64,000 nucleotides of DNA from Hymenobacter convexus (GCF_030580955.1 NZ_JAUQON010000003.1:62001-126000), one strand, 5' to 3'; shown: positions 27,001 through 36,357, numbered from the stretch's first letter. The notes: generated by a model from the letters alone, not told the origin. Translations and numbers: made by a program.

Positions 27001-27633
27001 CGCGGCGGCGGCCGGGTTGGCATACACCACTTCGCCGGTGGCCATGAGCCGCAGAATGGCGTTGGGGTTCTGTTCGGGAATGAAGGAGAGCGTGCGCAGC
27101 TCGGCTTCGCGGTGGTGGCGCTCGGTCACGTCGCGGTAGCAAATCAGGCGGCCCGCCCGGGCCTTGTCCAGCACCAGGTAGTCGAGCTCTACAACCCGCC
27201 CATCGGCGAGGGCGAATTCTTCGTGCAGCACGGTTTGGCCGGCCGCGTTCAGGGCTTGCGCCCGGTTGCGAAACGCGGTCGGCTCGCGAAAAGCATTGTC
27301 GATGTATACGGCCGAGTAGGGCACGGGCGGGCCGCCCTGGTCGGGGCCGGCCACGGGCGGCAGCCCAAACAACTCCCAGAAGTACTGGTTGACAAACTGA
27401 ATCCGGCCCTGCTCATCCACCAGCACCAGCCCCACCCGCAGGTTTTGCACGAGGGCGGTGAGCTGCGTTTGCTGGCGCTGCGCCTGGCCAACAATGGTGG
27501 TGCGCTCCCGCTCAAGGGCAGCAATGCGGGCCTCGGCGGCGGCCAGGGCCGCTTCGGCTTGCTGGCAGCGGGCCCGCTCGGCGCTGAGTTGCGCGGCCCA
27601 GTCGGCATCAGGGCGAAAAGCGGCAGAGGACAT
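24091..27633 (-). CDS. Hybrid sensor histidine kinase with six PAS domains and a receiver
   Basis: 1180 residues from ATG 27633, two codons inside the longest frame (TTG 27639). It has no membrane segment, so it is probably cytoplasmic. A short N-terminal coiled coil is followed by about six PAS/PAC units (for example VFDAEHRYLYLNQL and VFDAEHRFLFVNPS, which look like a tandem duplication). The H-box ARMSHEIRTPLNG places the phospho-His near residue 816, followed by N-box LLSNAIKF, DTGIGIS and GTGLGLTISQQL. A C-terminal receiver (~1065-1180) has LLAEDNLVNQR, Asp in VLLDIRMPG and LTKPY. The ligand sensed is unknown. Confidence 0.95.
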   Translation of the reverse strand: MSSAAFRPDADWAAQLSAERARCQQAEAALAAAEARIAALERERTTIVGQAQRQQTQLTALVQNLRVGLVLVDEQGRIQFVNQYFWELFGLPPVAGPDQGGPPVPYSAVYIDNAFREPTAFRNRAQALNAAGQTVLHEEFALADGRVVELDYLVLDKARAGRLICYRDVTERHHREAELRTLSFIPEQNPNAILRLMATGEVVYANPAAAALLQALAHNADGLQQRLVALVQAALRPGHGQQELAVAGAHYLFTAVAVPGEPYATLYLTEITERFRAEQLLANQRAFYESILEQVPSTVAVFDAEHRYLYLNQLVEPDPDVRAWMLGKTNTEAGTRRQRPAAMIQQRAAYFAAALREQREVEWEEIHVREGAPRSYLLRFRPVVSADGRTLIICSGIDITERKQGEEKMVAQQEFYESVLNLLPVDIAVFDAEHRFLFVNPSSISDPAVRRQVIGMTNEEYFAFRNRQQPPGMAEQREQYFDLAVRTRTDVTWEEMRIDKKKRPQLIMRHLRPVFDADGTLRLVVGSGIDITARYTAEKLQHEVQQMLQVQQDFVRQILDALPNVLYIVAPNGAVSFSNPAYETMIAHGRHWQEVGAPPAVREEMRQMQALNQLVRASQLPQVREMPYTLDSGETLYFHVHKRPMLRPDGQIDILTISTDVTAVKQARSALERREKQYHDLVYYSQALICTHDLAGTILSVNPAIERLMGLPAAQLVGLALHQALPPEHHAALQAYLSGDQLAQPRVVQVLAGGGERRYLQCYTYQVREPGLAPYVVASGYDVTQGIMAQKALQLAKREAEENAQAKEAFLARMSHEIRTPLNGVLGMAALLQKTPLDAAQREYLGTMQHAGRHLLALLNDVLDMAKITNQHLELNHAPFDVAMALQGAGQTVAALAAKKGLLLEVEPLRPGLPRVVGDAYRLHQVLLNLLSNAIKFTEEGRVRLGATVLAETPAALTLDFRVEDTGIGISTNEQAHIFDAFSQANAETSQLYGGTGLGLTISQQLVEQMGGTLRLRSQSGQGTAFSFQLVLPRAAEAPAPAPAAAAPAEAPAERLRGLQVLLAEDNLVNQRIAVAVLEFWGVQVTAVSNGRDALAQMLRQQFDVVLLDIRMPGLNGVQVTEAIRRHPDAARAQVPIVALTANAFEADRAAYLAAGMNACLTKPYEEDALCQLLLDLTAK

Positions 27634-27953
27634 GGCCAAGGGGCTTGGGGTTGCAGAAAGCGGAGCAATTGACGCCGAAGCAACTGGTCACCGCAAAGAA
27701 GTAAGCATCATTTAGAGTCCCGAAGTTCAGGCTATTTTACGCACGCTTTCACAATAACACACTTGCAATCAATATAGTTAATACTTTTCGCATTATAGTC
27801 CTACCCGAAATAAAGGGCGGCGGTAATTAAGGCCGCTCTGCGACGATTCATCCCTTGCCCTAGCTTTGGCGCCCCGCCCCGGCGGCCTGCTGATTGGGCG
27901 GTTCTCGACTTTTTAGCCCCGGCGGCCATCCCGGCCGCCGGCCATCTCCTGCC
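27634..27953. other. Divergent intergenic region between two kinase genes
   Basis: About 320 bases. The middle (27716-27800) is distinctly A/T-rich and probably holds promoters for both kinases, but I find no exact TANNTTTG or sigma-54 (-24/-12) site. Confidence 0.5.
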
Positions 27954-29408
27954 ATGTCCCTCAAACTTAAAATCCGCCTCAGCGTTTTTCTGCTGCTTTT
28001 GCTGCTGCTGGGGCTGGGCGGCTATGCCTTTTTCACCATCAACTACCTCGAAAACGGTGCCCACGGCATCGAACAGCACGATTTTAACGTGGCCCGCTCC
28101 ACGGTGCTGCTGTTTCTGGTGGCGGGCACGGCGGTGGGTGTGCTGATGATGGTGCGGCTGCCGCGCATCGTGGTACGCCCGCTGCGCCGCCTCACCGTCG
28201 ACGTGGAAAAGGTGGCCGGCCCCGGCCCTGCCACCCGCGTGGGCGTGGGCCGGCGCGACGAGGTGGGCTCCGTGGCCACCGCCGTGAACCGCGTGCTGAG
28301 CCAGGCCCAGACCGACCGCCGCGCCACCCTGGCCGAGCTCTTCACCGAGCGCAACCGCATGGACAGCCTGGTCAGAAGCCTGGACGAAGGCCTGCTGCTG
28401 CTCGATGAGCACCAGACCATCATCCTGGCTAATCCCGTGGCCTGCGACCTGCTGGGCCTGCGCCAGGCCGAGCTGGAAGGCAAACCTGCCGCCGCCGTGG
28501 CCGCTATCAACGAGCCGCTGCGCGAGCTGCTGGCCCCGCTGGCCGCCCACAACCTGGCCGGCGACGACGTGCCCGACCCCGTGTTCACCTTCCCGCACAA
28601 GGGCGACGCACCGCACTACCAGCTCAGCATCAGCCCCATCGAAATGGGCACCGGCGAAGCCGGCAAAACGGTGCCCGGCGGCCACATCTTCTGCCTGCGC
28701 AACGTGTCGGATTTTAAGAAGCTGGACGAAGTGAAATCCAGTTTTCTGGCCACCATTTCGCACGAGCTGAAAACGCCGCTGGCCAGCATCAAGCTCAGCC
28801 TGATGCTGCTCCAGAACGACCGCACCGACGCCGCCCAGCGCCAGAAGCTGGCCGCTGGCATCGGCGAGGAAACCCAGCGCCTGCTCAACATGGTGGGCCA
28901 GCTCATCGACGTGGCGCGCCTCGACGCGGGCGCCGGCATTAAGCTCGACGTGCAAAAAATGAAGCTCGCCGAGGTCATCGGCTACGCCACCCAGACGGTA
29001 CACCCGCAGTTGGCCGACAAGCAGCTGCAGCTCGATATTCAGGTGCCCGAGGGACTGCCCGAGGTGCAGGGCGACGTGGAAAAAACCACGTGGGTGCTCA
29101 TCAACCTGTTGTCCAACGCCATCCGGTACTCGCCCACGGCGGCCCCGCTGGTGGTGCGCGTGCTGCCCTGGGGCGAAATGGTGCGCGTGAGCGTGGAAGA
29201 CTGCGGCCCCGGCATTCCGGCCGAGTACCACAAGCGCATCTTCCAGCGCTTTGCCGGGGTGCCGGGCCGCACGGCCAAGGGCAACAGCTCCGGTTTAGGA
29301 CTGAGTATATCCCGGGAATTCATCGCGGCGCAGGGCGGCACGCTATGGGTTGAGAGCCAGCCAGAAAGAGGCAGCCGCTTCTTTTTCACACTCCCCGTAG
29401 TGGCTTAA
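27954..29408 (+). CDS. Membrane sensor histidine kinase (HAMP-PAS-HisKA-HATPase)
   Basis: 484 residues from ATG 27954. Two membrane helices (~7-29 and ~44-66) enclose only about 15 external residues, so signals are probably sensed in or near the membrane or by the PAS domain. A HAMP region (RLPRIVVRPLRRLTVDVEKV) follows, then a PAS domain (LLLDEHQTIILANPVACDLL), H-box ATISHELKTPLASIK (His ~270) and ATPase motifs NLLSNAIRYS, DCGPGIP and GLGLSISREFI. It is divergent from the hybrid kinase. Layout resembles kinases that pair with NtrC-type regulators in this phylum; such pairing with 22609-23970 is inferred. Confidence 0.95.
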   Translation: MSLKLKIRLSVFLLLLLLLGLGGYAFFTINYLENGAHGIEQHDFNVARSTVLLFLVAGTAVGVLMMVRLPRIVVRPLRRLTVDVEKVAGPGPATRVGVGRRDEVGSVATAVNRVLSQAQTDRRATLAELFTERNRMDSLVRSLDEGLLLLDEHQTIILANPVACDLLGLRQAELEGKPAAAVAAINEPLRELLAPLAAHNLAGDDVPDPVFTFPHKGDAPHYQLSISPIEMGTGEAGKTVPGGHIFCLRNVSDFKKLDEVKSSFLATISHELKTPLASIKLSLMLLQNDRTDAAQRQKLAAGIGEETQRLLNMVGQLIDVARLDAGAGIKLDVQKMKLAEVIGYATQTVHPQLADKQLQLDIQVPEGLPEVQGDVEKTTWVLINLLSNAIRYSPTAAPLVVRVLPWGEMVRVSVEDCGPGIPAEYHKRIFQRFAGVPGRTAKGNSSGLGLSISREFIAAQGGTLWVESQPERGSRFFFTLPVVA

Positions 29409-29775
29409 ATACGCACAAAAAAAGTCCAAGAGTTAATAGACAGGCACAAAAACGTTCTGGTTTAATGACTCGCTTTCGATGTCGCGAACGGTGCGCGGCG
29501 GCCGGCTTGTAAGCCGTGGTAATCAAGAGCCGAAAGCTAGGCGTTTTGCAGGTTGAAACCTAATGGGTTTTGATGCTGGGGCTTCCCTTGAATGATATAG
29601 GAAATTGGTTCGCTCTTGCCCGGCCGCCTGCCACGTCTCCATGATTCTGTTCAATGTTCGGGTGCGGGCGGGCCCCGCCCCTGCCTGGAATCCGGTTGTT
29701 TGCCCGGCGCGCCCGTAAACCCGACCGTAGCGGGCCGTCAGGCCGGCCTTTACCATTTCCTAGCCAGCCATTTTC
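29409..29775. other. Intergenic region, no gene recognised
   Basis: 367 bases between the membrane kinase and the next gene. A 77-codon open frame on the minus strand shows no protein-like pattern. No terminator, repeat or RNA family is recognised; some short complementary stretches (29505-29620) could fold. Confidence 0.4.
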
Positions 29776-30474
29776 ATGTCAAATTTCACCGTTGAGCGCC
29801 TCATCTTTTCCACGCTGACCGAACTCCCCAATTCCTGGCAGAACGCCGACTACCGAGCGCTGCTGCAAAAGATGAATTTCGAAGGCGCCGACGCCGTGAG
29901 CGAGGCCGAGCTGAAGGAAATGTGCCTCATGTCCTTCACCGACCTAGAGCCGCGCGAGGCGGCCGAAGTCGTGCTGGGCTACCTCTTCCCCGAGCAGCTG
30001 ACCAGCGGGCAGGTGGAAAACCTCTCGCACCAGATGCTGACCGAAAAGCTGTGGGAAGAAAACCCCGAAATGCCCCTGCACAAAGGATTCTACCAGGGCA
30101 CGCAGCTCCTGCACGACGCCTTCAACGGCACCTTCCCGGCCACCAAAGCGGTGGAGTTCCAGGTGAAATGTACGGCCGAAAACCCGGCCGGACTGGCCGT
30201 ATTTGCCACGGAGCCGGCTGCGCCCCTGCTGCGCCTGCTGGCCCAGGGCCTGCCTGCCAACGCCTTGCTGAACCGCCTGTTCAGCACCCAGCTGGCGGGT
30301 ACGGAATTCGGGGAAGCCAAATCCATTCTCTGGCAGTTGAAAGAAACCGAAAAAACGGACAATTCGGTGGTGTTCGACGTAGTGGGCTCGGCCAACTGGC
30401 TGGAAGATTTTAAGTACGCCGACGAATACACCGCCACCACCCACGCCGACGCAGTGGCGGCCGAAGAAGCATAA
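29776..30474 (+). CDS. Conserved-looking protein of unknown function
   Basis: 232 residues, acidic, no signal peptide or membrane segment. The first half is helical (ELKEMCLMSFTDLEPREAAE; SHQMLTEKLWEENPEMPL) and the second half mixed (VEFQVKCTAENPAGLAVFAT). Codon usage is that of its neighbours, and the frame is clean. I recognise no family or motif. It stands alone between a kinase gene and an AsmA-like gene. Confidence 0.75.
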   Translation: MSNFTVERLIFSTLTELPNSWQNADYRALLQKMNFEGADAVSEAELKEMCLMSFTDLEPREAAEVVLGYLFPEQLTSGQVENLSHQMLTEKLWEENPEMPLHKGFYQGTQLLHDAFNGTFPATKAVEFQVKCTAENPAGLAVFATEPAAPLLRLLAQGLPANALLNRLFSTQLAGTEFGEAKSILWQLKETEKTDNSVVFDVVGSANWLEDFKYADEYTATTHADAVAAEEA

Positions 30475-30591
30475 TATCGGCCGGCCGGGCCGGCAGCTGG
30501 CATACTTAGCGGCTTATTTCCCGTATTTGGGCTACTTTGGCTTCAATGTGCGCGGTGCGTAGCCGCCGCCCGACCCGCAACGACGGCTCCT

Positions 30592-33500
30592 ATGAAATCA
30601 CCCTCCTTCCGGCGCGTACTAGCGGCAGTGTTTCTGCTGGTGGTGTTGGGAGGCATGGGCGTGGTGTGGTTGGTGGGCAGCGAGTACGGCCGCCGCGTGG
30701 TGGCCCAAAAGGTGCGGCAGGCCCTCACCCACGATTCGGAACTGGTGCTGGAGCCCTTCACGGTGGAGTTCTCGCCCTGGCGTGATTTCCCGCACCTCAC
30801 GGCCTCGCTGCAGCACATCGGCCTCACCGACACGTCGTTCCGCCGCCGGATGCCGGTGCTGCGCATTGCCCGCGCCGACCTGCGCCTGGAGCTGCTGCCG
30901 CTGCTGCGCGGCCGGGTGCTGGTGAAGCGCTTGGCCGTAACCGACGTGGATTTCCGGGAGCGGGTTGACTCGCTGGGCCACTCCTGGGGGCTGCGAGGCA
31001 AGCGCAAGCGCGGCACGGGCAAGGCCCCCGGCATCAACCTCACGCTGGACGAGCTGCTGGTGACCAACTTCCAGTTCAGCTCCCAGAATGGCTACCTGCG
31101 CACGGCCTTCGGAGCCCGCGCCGATGTGGCCCGATTATCTGTGCGGCTGAAAGGGGGCGTGATGCACGTGGCCGGCACCCTCGACGGGCAGCTGAGCTAC
31201 CTGCGCACCCGCGCCGGCACCTTGTTTGAACGCGAGCCGGTGCAGGCCTGGGTGCACTACAAATACACGTTCAAGAACCGCCAGGGACTGCTTTACCGCA
31301 CCCGCGCCACCCTCAACGGCGACACCATCCGGGTGAGCGGCACCAACACCGTGGACCCCGACCAGCCTGCCGGCACGCTGATGAACCTGCGCTTTGTGGG
31401 CAACCAGCCGCTGCCCGACGTGCTGCACGCCGCCTTGCCCCCGCGCCTGGAGCCCTACCTGGCCGGCGCCACCAGCCCGAGTAAGGCCCATATTCACTAC
31501 AGCATCACGGGCATCAGCGGGCCCAAGGTGACGCCGCACAACGTGCTCACCTTCAACCTACGGGCCGCTAGCCTGAAGTGGCCGGGCCAGGGCCGCCACA
31601 TTACCCGCTGGGACCTGGCCGGCACCTACGACAACGGCCCGCGGCACAATATCCGCTCTACCATCCTCACCCTCAAGCGCTGCCGCATCTACTCGGCCGC
31701 GGGCCGGCTCGATGCGGCCCTCACGCTGCGCGACTTCAAGCGGCCTTTTGTGAACGGGCGCGTCCGCGGGCGCACCGAACTGCCGGAACTGGCGGCCATT
31801 GTATCGCCGGGCCGCTGGCAGGCCCGCGCCGGCGTGGCCGACCTCGACGTGCGGATGCGGGGCCTGCTGCCGCCTCCTGCCAACCGGCCCGACCTGGGGC
31901 CCCGCAAGAACATCTCGCTGCACGGCACCGTGAACCTGCACCAAGCCAGCTTCCTGCTGCCCCTGCGCGGCGCCGACCTCTCGGCCCTCGATGTGAAAGT
32001 GGGCCTGCAGGACTCGCTGTGGCAGCTTTCCAACGCCTCGGGCGTGCTAAATGGCATGCGTTTCAAGGCTTCGGCCACCACGGTTCATCTGCTCGATTAC
32101 CTGACCGGGCAACACGCCACGGCCAGCATCAGTGGCCGGTTTCAGGTGGATGAGCTGCGGGTGGCCAGCTTACGCACGCTGCTGCGCCCATTGCCCCGCA
32201 ACGCCGGGCCGGGCTTTGCCCCCACCAGCCTGCCCAAACGCGCCCGCAACGCCCGCGACCGCGCCCAGCTGGCCGCCACGTTGGGCAGCGAGCTGATTCC
32301 GGCCGGCCTGCGGCTGAACGTCGACCTGCAATGCCAGCGCCTGCTGCTGGCCACCGACACCCTCAACGACCTGGCCGTGAGCGTGCGCCACGACGGCCAG
32401 CAGGTACAGCTCCTGAACCTGGCCGGCCGCGTGTGGGGCGGCGACGTGCGCGGCAACGTGCACTGGCCCACCGACCCTGACAACCGCGTGGCCCCCGTGG
32501 CCTACGACCTGAGCGTGCACTTCGCCAACCTCAACTACCGACAGTTTGCGGCGCGCTTCGCCCGACCCGCGCCCAACGTCGCCCGCCCGGCCAAACGCAG
32601 GGACCGCCCCGCCTCCCCCGCCTCCCCGGCCCTGCGCGACCTGCTGCTGGCCGCCAACGGCCGCCTCACCCTCGACATCGACCACGCCCAGCTGCCCGAA
32701 GACGAAAGCATGCGCCACGTGAGCCTGCAGCTCATAAAAACCGGCTCGCTACTGCGCCTGCCCTACCTGCGATTCCGTACCCCCGAGGGCGGCTACGGCG
32801 AGGCCCAGGCCACGGCCGAGGTAGAGGATTTTCACCTCGTGGCGGCCGACGCCGACATGACCCTGCGCTACGCCACGCTGGACGTGACGCGCCTGCTGGG
32901 GCTCATTTCCAGCCTCACCACGCCGACCGACACCGTGCCCACGGCCCGCAGCCTGGCCCGCATCGAGCGCAAGGCCACCCGCCGCTCCCAGCGCATGAAC
33001 ACCCCCGGCAACCACTCCCTGCTTTCGAATGGTGTGCTGAGCGCGGTGCTGCGCGTGGAGGCCGATGAGGTACACTACGGGCCGCTGCAGGGCAGCAAGT
33101 TCCGGCTAGTGTCGCACCTGCTCGAGGGCGAGGCCAAGCTGGATAATTGCTCGGTGGATGTGCTCCAAGGGCATATTCAGCTGAGCGGCTACATGCGCAG
33201 CTCGGCCAACCGCGCCCATCACCCCACCCAGCTCCAGATGCGCCTGCAGGACGTGGAGTTGCCGGCCCTGTTTGCCGGGGCCACCGGCATGGGCCTGAAC
33301 GTGCTGAGCGGCGAAAACATCCGGGGCAGCCTGCGCGGCGTGGCCGACATCCGCACCGACCTGGGCAAAAAGTTTTTGCCCGACTTCGCGAAAACCGATG
33401 GTTTCCTGAAAGTCGATTTCCGCAACCTGGAACTGATAAACGTGGAGGTGCTGATGGAGGCCCTGAAATTTATGAAGGCCGAGCGTACCAGCCACCTCTA

Positions 33501-33894
33501 CTTCGCACCCGTGGCCGGCGAATTTCTGTTCACCCAGGGCCAGCTCATCATTCCCGGCCTGCGCCTCGACAGCAACCTGAGCAACCTCGAAATCAGCGGG
33601 CACTACGGCCTGGACGGCGCCACCAACCTCTTTATCGGCCTCAAGCCCCTCCAGGCCCTGTTTGGCAACAACGACAAGCGCATCGAGCGCATCCAGAACG
33701 GCGAGCCCGTGAGCCAATCCGACAACGGCAAGCTCACCTACGTCAACCTGCGCCGCACCGCCCCGAAGGAGAAGTATAAAGTCCGCCTTTTCCAGCGCGA
33801 TGAGCAGCGCGAAGCCATGGCCCGCCTCCGCCAGCAATACCGCGACTACCTCATCACCCAGCGCCTCGATACGACCGTGCGGCTGCTGCGGTGA
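30592..33894 (+). CDS. AsmA-family-like envelope protein
   Basis: 1100 residues. One N-terminal membrane helix (residues ~9-29) anchors a very long beta-rich periplasmic part. Features include the AsmA-type start (LVLEPFTVEFSPWRDFPHL, IARADLRLELLPLLRGRVLV) and C-terminal segments such as DFRNLELINVEVLMEALKFM and NLSNLEISGHYGLDGATNLF. These belong to the AsmA/TamB/YhdP group of bridge-like proteins, which move phospholipids or help outer-membrane protein assembly. Low-complexity Pro/Arg/Ala linkers occur near residues 660-680. It is monocistronic as far as seen. Which branch it belongs to is uncertain. Confidence 0.87.
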   Translation: MKSPSFRRVLAAVFLLVVLGGMGVVWLVGSEYGRRVVAQKVRQALTHDSELVLEPFTVEFSPWRDFPHLTASLQHIGLTDTSFRRRMPVLRIARADLRLELLPLLRGRVLVKRLAVTDVDFRERVDSLGHSWGLRGKRKRGTGKAPGINLTLDELLVTNFQFSSQNGYLRTAFGARADVARLSVRLKGGVMHVAGTLDGQLSYLRTRAGTLFEREPVQAWVHYKYTFKNRQGLLYRTRATLNGDTIRVSGTNTVDPDQPAGTLMNLRFVGNQPLPDVLHAALPPRLEPYLAGATSPSKAHIHYSITGISGPKVTPHNVLTFNLRAASLKWPGQGRHITRWDLAGTYDNGPRHNIRSTILTLKRCRIYSAAGRLDAALTLRDFKRPFVNGRVRGRTELPELAAIVSPGRWQARAGVADLDVRMRGLLPPPANRPDLGPRKNISLHGTVNLHQASFLLPLRGADLSALDVKVGLQDSLWQLSNASGVLNGMRFKASATTVHLLDYLTGQHATASISGRFQVDELRVASLRTLLRPLPRNAGPGFAPTSLPKRARNARDRAQLAATLGSELIPAGLRLNVDLQCQRLLLATDTLNDLAVSVRHDGQQVQLLNLAGRVWGGDVRGNVHWPTDPDNRVAPVAYDLSVHFANLNYRQFAARFARPAPNVARPAKRRDRPASPASPALRDLLLAANGRLTLDIDHAQLPEDESMRHVSLQLIKTGSLLRLPYLRFRTPEGGYGEAQATAEVEDFHLVAADADMTLRYATLDVTRLLGLISSLTTPTDTVPTARSLARIERKATRRSQRMNTPGNHSLLSNGVLSAVLRVEADEVHYGPLQGSKFRLVSHLLEGEAKLDNCSVDVLQGHIQLSGYMRSSANRAHHPTQLQMRLQDVELPALFAGATGMGLNVLSGENIRGSLRGVADIRTDLGKKFLPDFAKTDGFLKVDFRNLELINVEVLMEALKFMKAERTSHLYFAPVAGEFLFTQGQLIIPGLRLDSNLSNLEISGHYGLDGATNLFIGLKPLQALFGNNDKRIERIQNGEPVSQSDNGKLTYVNLRRTAPKEKYKVRLFQRDEQREAMARLRQQYRDYLITQRLDTTVRLLR

Positions 33895-33925
33895 GTAATA
33901 AGGTAAAGTAAACGTCAGCGAATAG

Positions 33926-34022
33926 GCCGTCATGCTGAGCGCAGCCGAAGCATCTCTACCGCAACACTAAATCTGATTAGTAGCGCGGCAGAGATGCTTC
34001 GGCTGCGCTCAGCATGACGTTC
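33926..34022. repeat. Intergenic inverted repeat family A, copy 5
   Basis: CGTCATGCTGAGCGCAGCCG on the left and CGGCTGCGCTCAGCATGACG on the right; the arms match over more than 30 bases. Confidence 0.88.
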
Positions 34023-34047
34023 TTTAGGGCGTTATTACTTCTCCACT

Positions 34048-35982
34048 ATGCTCCGCTCCTACTTCGCCCCCGCCTTCCTACTCGTCATCTGCGCAGCCTC
34101 AGCGCCGGCCGCCCGTGCCCAAACCCGCGTTCAGGACTCCACCTTCGTCCGGCAGAACTACACCAAGCTCGACCGCCAGATACCCATGCGCGACGGGACG
34201 AAGCTCTACACAACCATCTACGTGCCCAAAGATGCCTCGGCAGCCACGCCTTACCCGTTTTTAATGACGCGCACACCCTACTCGGCCGGGCCGTATGGGG
34301 AGCAGAAGTACCGCCTGCGCGGGCCGGGGCCGAGCCGGGAGCTGTCGCAGGAGAAGTACATTTTTGTGTATCAGGACGTGCGGGGGCGCTACATGAGCGA
34401 GGGCAAATTTGAGGAAATGACGCCGGCGGGAACCACTTATCCCGACAAGCAAGCGGTTTTTAAGTCGGCTATCAGCGAAAGCTCCGATACCTACGACACT
34501 ATTGAGTGGCTGCTGAAAAACGTGGCTGGCAATAACGGCCGCGTGGGCATGGTGGGCATCAGCTACCCCGGTTTCTATGCCTCGGCGGCGCTGCCCAACG
34601 CCCACCCGGCCCTAAAAGCGGTGTCGCCCCAGGCCCCGGTGACGGATGAGTTCATCGGCGATGACGCACGGCACAAGGGCGCGTTTTTTCTGCTAGACAA
34701 CTTTGAGTTTACCAACTATTTCGACGTGCCGCGCCCCAAGCCAGTGGCCGAATACCAACCTCTTTTCAAGTTTGAACCCACGGACTCTTACAAGTTTTTC
34801 CTGGAGCTAGGCCCTATCAAAAACGCCAACGGGCCAAAGTATTTCAACAACCGCGCCCGCATCTGGAACGAGTACCAAGAGCACGAAACCTACGATGCCT
34901 ACTGGCAGGCGCGCAACATTCGGCCCGCGCTAACCGGCGTGAAGCCGGCCGTGCTGGTAGTCGGCGGCTGGTTCGATGCCGAAGACCTTTTTGGCGCCCT
35001 AAATACCTATAAGGCCATCGAAAAGCAGAACCCCGGCGCCACCAACCGCCTCGTGATGGGCCCCTGGACCCACGGCGCCTGGGCCCGCCCCGACTGGAGC
35101 AAGTTCGGTTCCCTCAGCTTCGGGAGCAACACCGCCGAAACCTTCCGCCAGACACTAGAAACCCCGTTTTTCAACTTCTACCTTAAGGACAAAGGCAGCT
35201 TCAACCCAGCCGAAGCCACGGTGTTCAACACCGGCACGAACGAGTGGAAAATGTACCCGGCCTGGCCTCCGGCTCCTTCAGAAACTCGCACCTTACTTAT
35301 TCAGGAAAACGGCCACTTGGCTGTTGTCGGACCAGCAGTTGAAACCAAAGTATCCAAGGCCCTCAGGGATTCAAATAATCCGCACATCACCCGGTTGCCG
35401 ACAGTCAATAAACTAGTTCCCCCAAGCCAATACCTTAGCGACCCGGCCAACCCCGTGCCCTACACCGACGGCGTGCGTGGCGGGCGCAACAACGAGTACA
35501 TGATTGAGGACCAGCGCTTCGCCGCCAAGCGGCCTGATGTGCTCAGCTTCCGCACCGAAACGCTGCCCAACGACCTCACCGTAGCCGGCCCCATCAACGC
35601 CGACTTGTGGGTGAGCACCTCCGGCACCGACGCCGACTTCATCGTGAAAGTCATCGACGAGCTGCCCGACGGCACCCAGCGCCTCGTGCGCGCCGAGGTA
35701 ATGCGCGGCCGCTTCCGCAACAGCTTTTCCAAGCCCGAAGCCTTCAAGCCCAACCAGCCCGCCGAGGTGAAATACGAGCTGCCCGACGTGCTGCACACCT
35801 TCCAGAAAGGCCACCGCCTCATGGTGCAGGTGCAAAGCACCTGGTTCCCGCTCGTCGACCGCAACCCGCAGACATTCGTGCCCATCGCGCAGGCCGAGGC
35901 CAAGGACTTTCAGAAGGCCACCATCCGTCTTTACCACGACGCGGCGCACCCTTCGGCGGTGCAGGTGTCGGTGCTGCCGTAA
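34048..35982 (+). CDS. CocE/NonD-family (X-Pro dipeptidyl-peptidase-like) hydrolase
   Basis: 644 residues with a signal peptide (cleavage near ARAQT, residue 25). The alpha/beta-hydrolase part has RDGTKLYTTIYVP, VYQDVRGRYMSEGKFEEM, the nucleophile elbow GISYPG (Ser ~171), Asp in GGWFDAEDLFG and His in MGPWTHGAW. The C-terminal half is the jelly-roll domain typical of the S15/CocE family. Members include cocaine esterase, glutaryl-7-ACA acylase and peptide or ester hydrolases; the natural substrate is not predictable. It is a likely periplasmic or exported enzyme in its own unit. Confidence 0.93.
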   Translation: MLRSYFAPAFLLVICAASAPAARAQTRVQDSTFVRQNYTKLDRQIPMRDGTKLYTTIYVPKDASAATPYPFLMTRTPYSAGPYGEQKYRLRGPGPSRELSQEKYIFVYQDVRGRYMSEGKFEEMTPAGTTYPDKQAVFKSAISESSDTYDTIEWLLKNVAGNNGRVGMVGISYPGFYASAALPNAHPALKAVSPQAPVTDEFIGDDARHKGAFFLLDNFEFTNYFDVPRPKPVAEYQPLFKFEPTDSYKFFLELGPIKNANGPKYFNNRARIWNEYQEHETYDAYWQARNIRPALTGVKPAVLVVGGWFDAEDLFGALNTYKAIEKQNPGATNRLVMGPWTHGAWARPDWSKFGSLSFGSNTAETFRQTLETPFFNFYLKDKGSFNPAEATVFNTGTNEWKMYPAWPPAPSETRTLLIQENGHLAVVGPAVETKVSKALRDSNNPHITRLPTVNKLVPPSQYLSDPANPVPYTDGVRGGRNNEYMIEDQRFAAKRPDVLSFRTETLPNDLTVAGPINADLWVSTSGTDADFIVKVIDELPDGTQRLVRAEVMRGRFRNSFSKPEAFKPNQPAEVKYELPDVLHTFQKGHRLMVQVQSTWFPLVDRNPQTFVPIAQAEAKDFQKATIRLYHDAAHPSAVQVSVLP

Positions 35983-36053
35983 TATCGCCGGGCAACCCCA
36001 GCGCAACGGTAGCACGTAGGAGAGGCATTACCCATCCCCCTTTCCCTTCGGTT

Positions 36054-36338
36054 ATGAAATTCCTTCCCCTGATGCTCGCGCTGAGCCTGAGCACCGCCGC
36101 CTTCGCCCAAACCACGCCCGCCAGCAACGCCCCGGCCGACAACAACACCAATCCCACGGCCCCGTCCAACAACCAGCGCCGCGTGGGCACGGCCATGGAC
36201 GGCTCCAACATCGCCAACAACCGCGACGTGTTATCACCCGGCACCGGCACGCCCGTCCGTACCCGCTCCGATGCGGAGAAAAAAGCCCACCGCGACGCCA
36301 AGCGCGCCGCCAAAGGCAAGTCGAAGTCGAAGATGTAA
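36054..36338 (+). CDS. Small exported low-complexity protein
   Basis: 94 residues from ATG 36054. Residues 1-20 (MKFLPLMLALSLSTAAFAQ) are a textbook signal peptide. The mature part is Asn/Pro/Thr-rich and ends in a Lys/Arg-rich tail (RDAKRAAKGKSKSKM). The frame is open further upstream but there overlaps the hydrolase gene in another frame. No family is recognised. Likely a periplasmic, nucleic-acid- or surface-binding peptide, though nothing proves that. Confidence 0.75.
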   Translation: MKFLPLMLALSLSTAAFAQTTPASNAPADNNTNPTAPSNNQRRVGTAMDGSNIANNRDVLSPGTGTPVRTRSDAEKKAHRDAKRAAKGKSKSKM

Positions 36339-36357
36339 GCTTCGCAAACTCCGAAAA

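Noticed and set aside
24046..27672. 1208-codon open frame on the plus strand, antisense to the hybrid kinase
   Set aside because: His/Gly/Gln-rich composition with no domain pattern; it mirrors GC-rich third positions of the real kinase gene, which has complete kinase motifs.
29523..29756. 77-codon minus-strand open frame
   Set aside because: Composition is random-like and it starts and ends in intergenic sequence with no signals.
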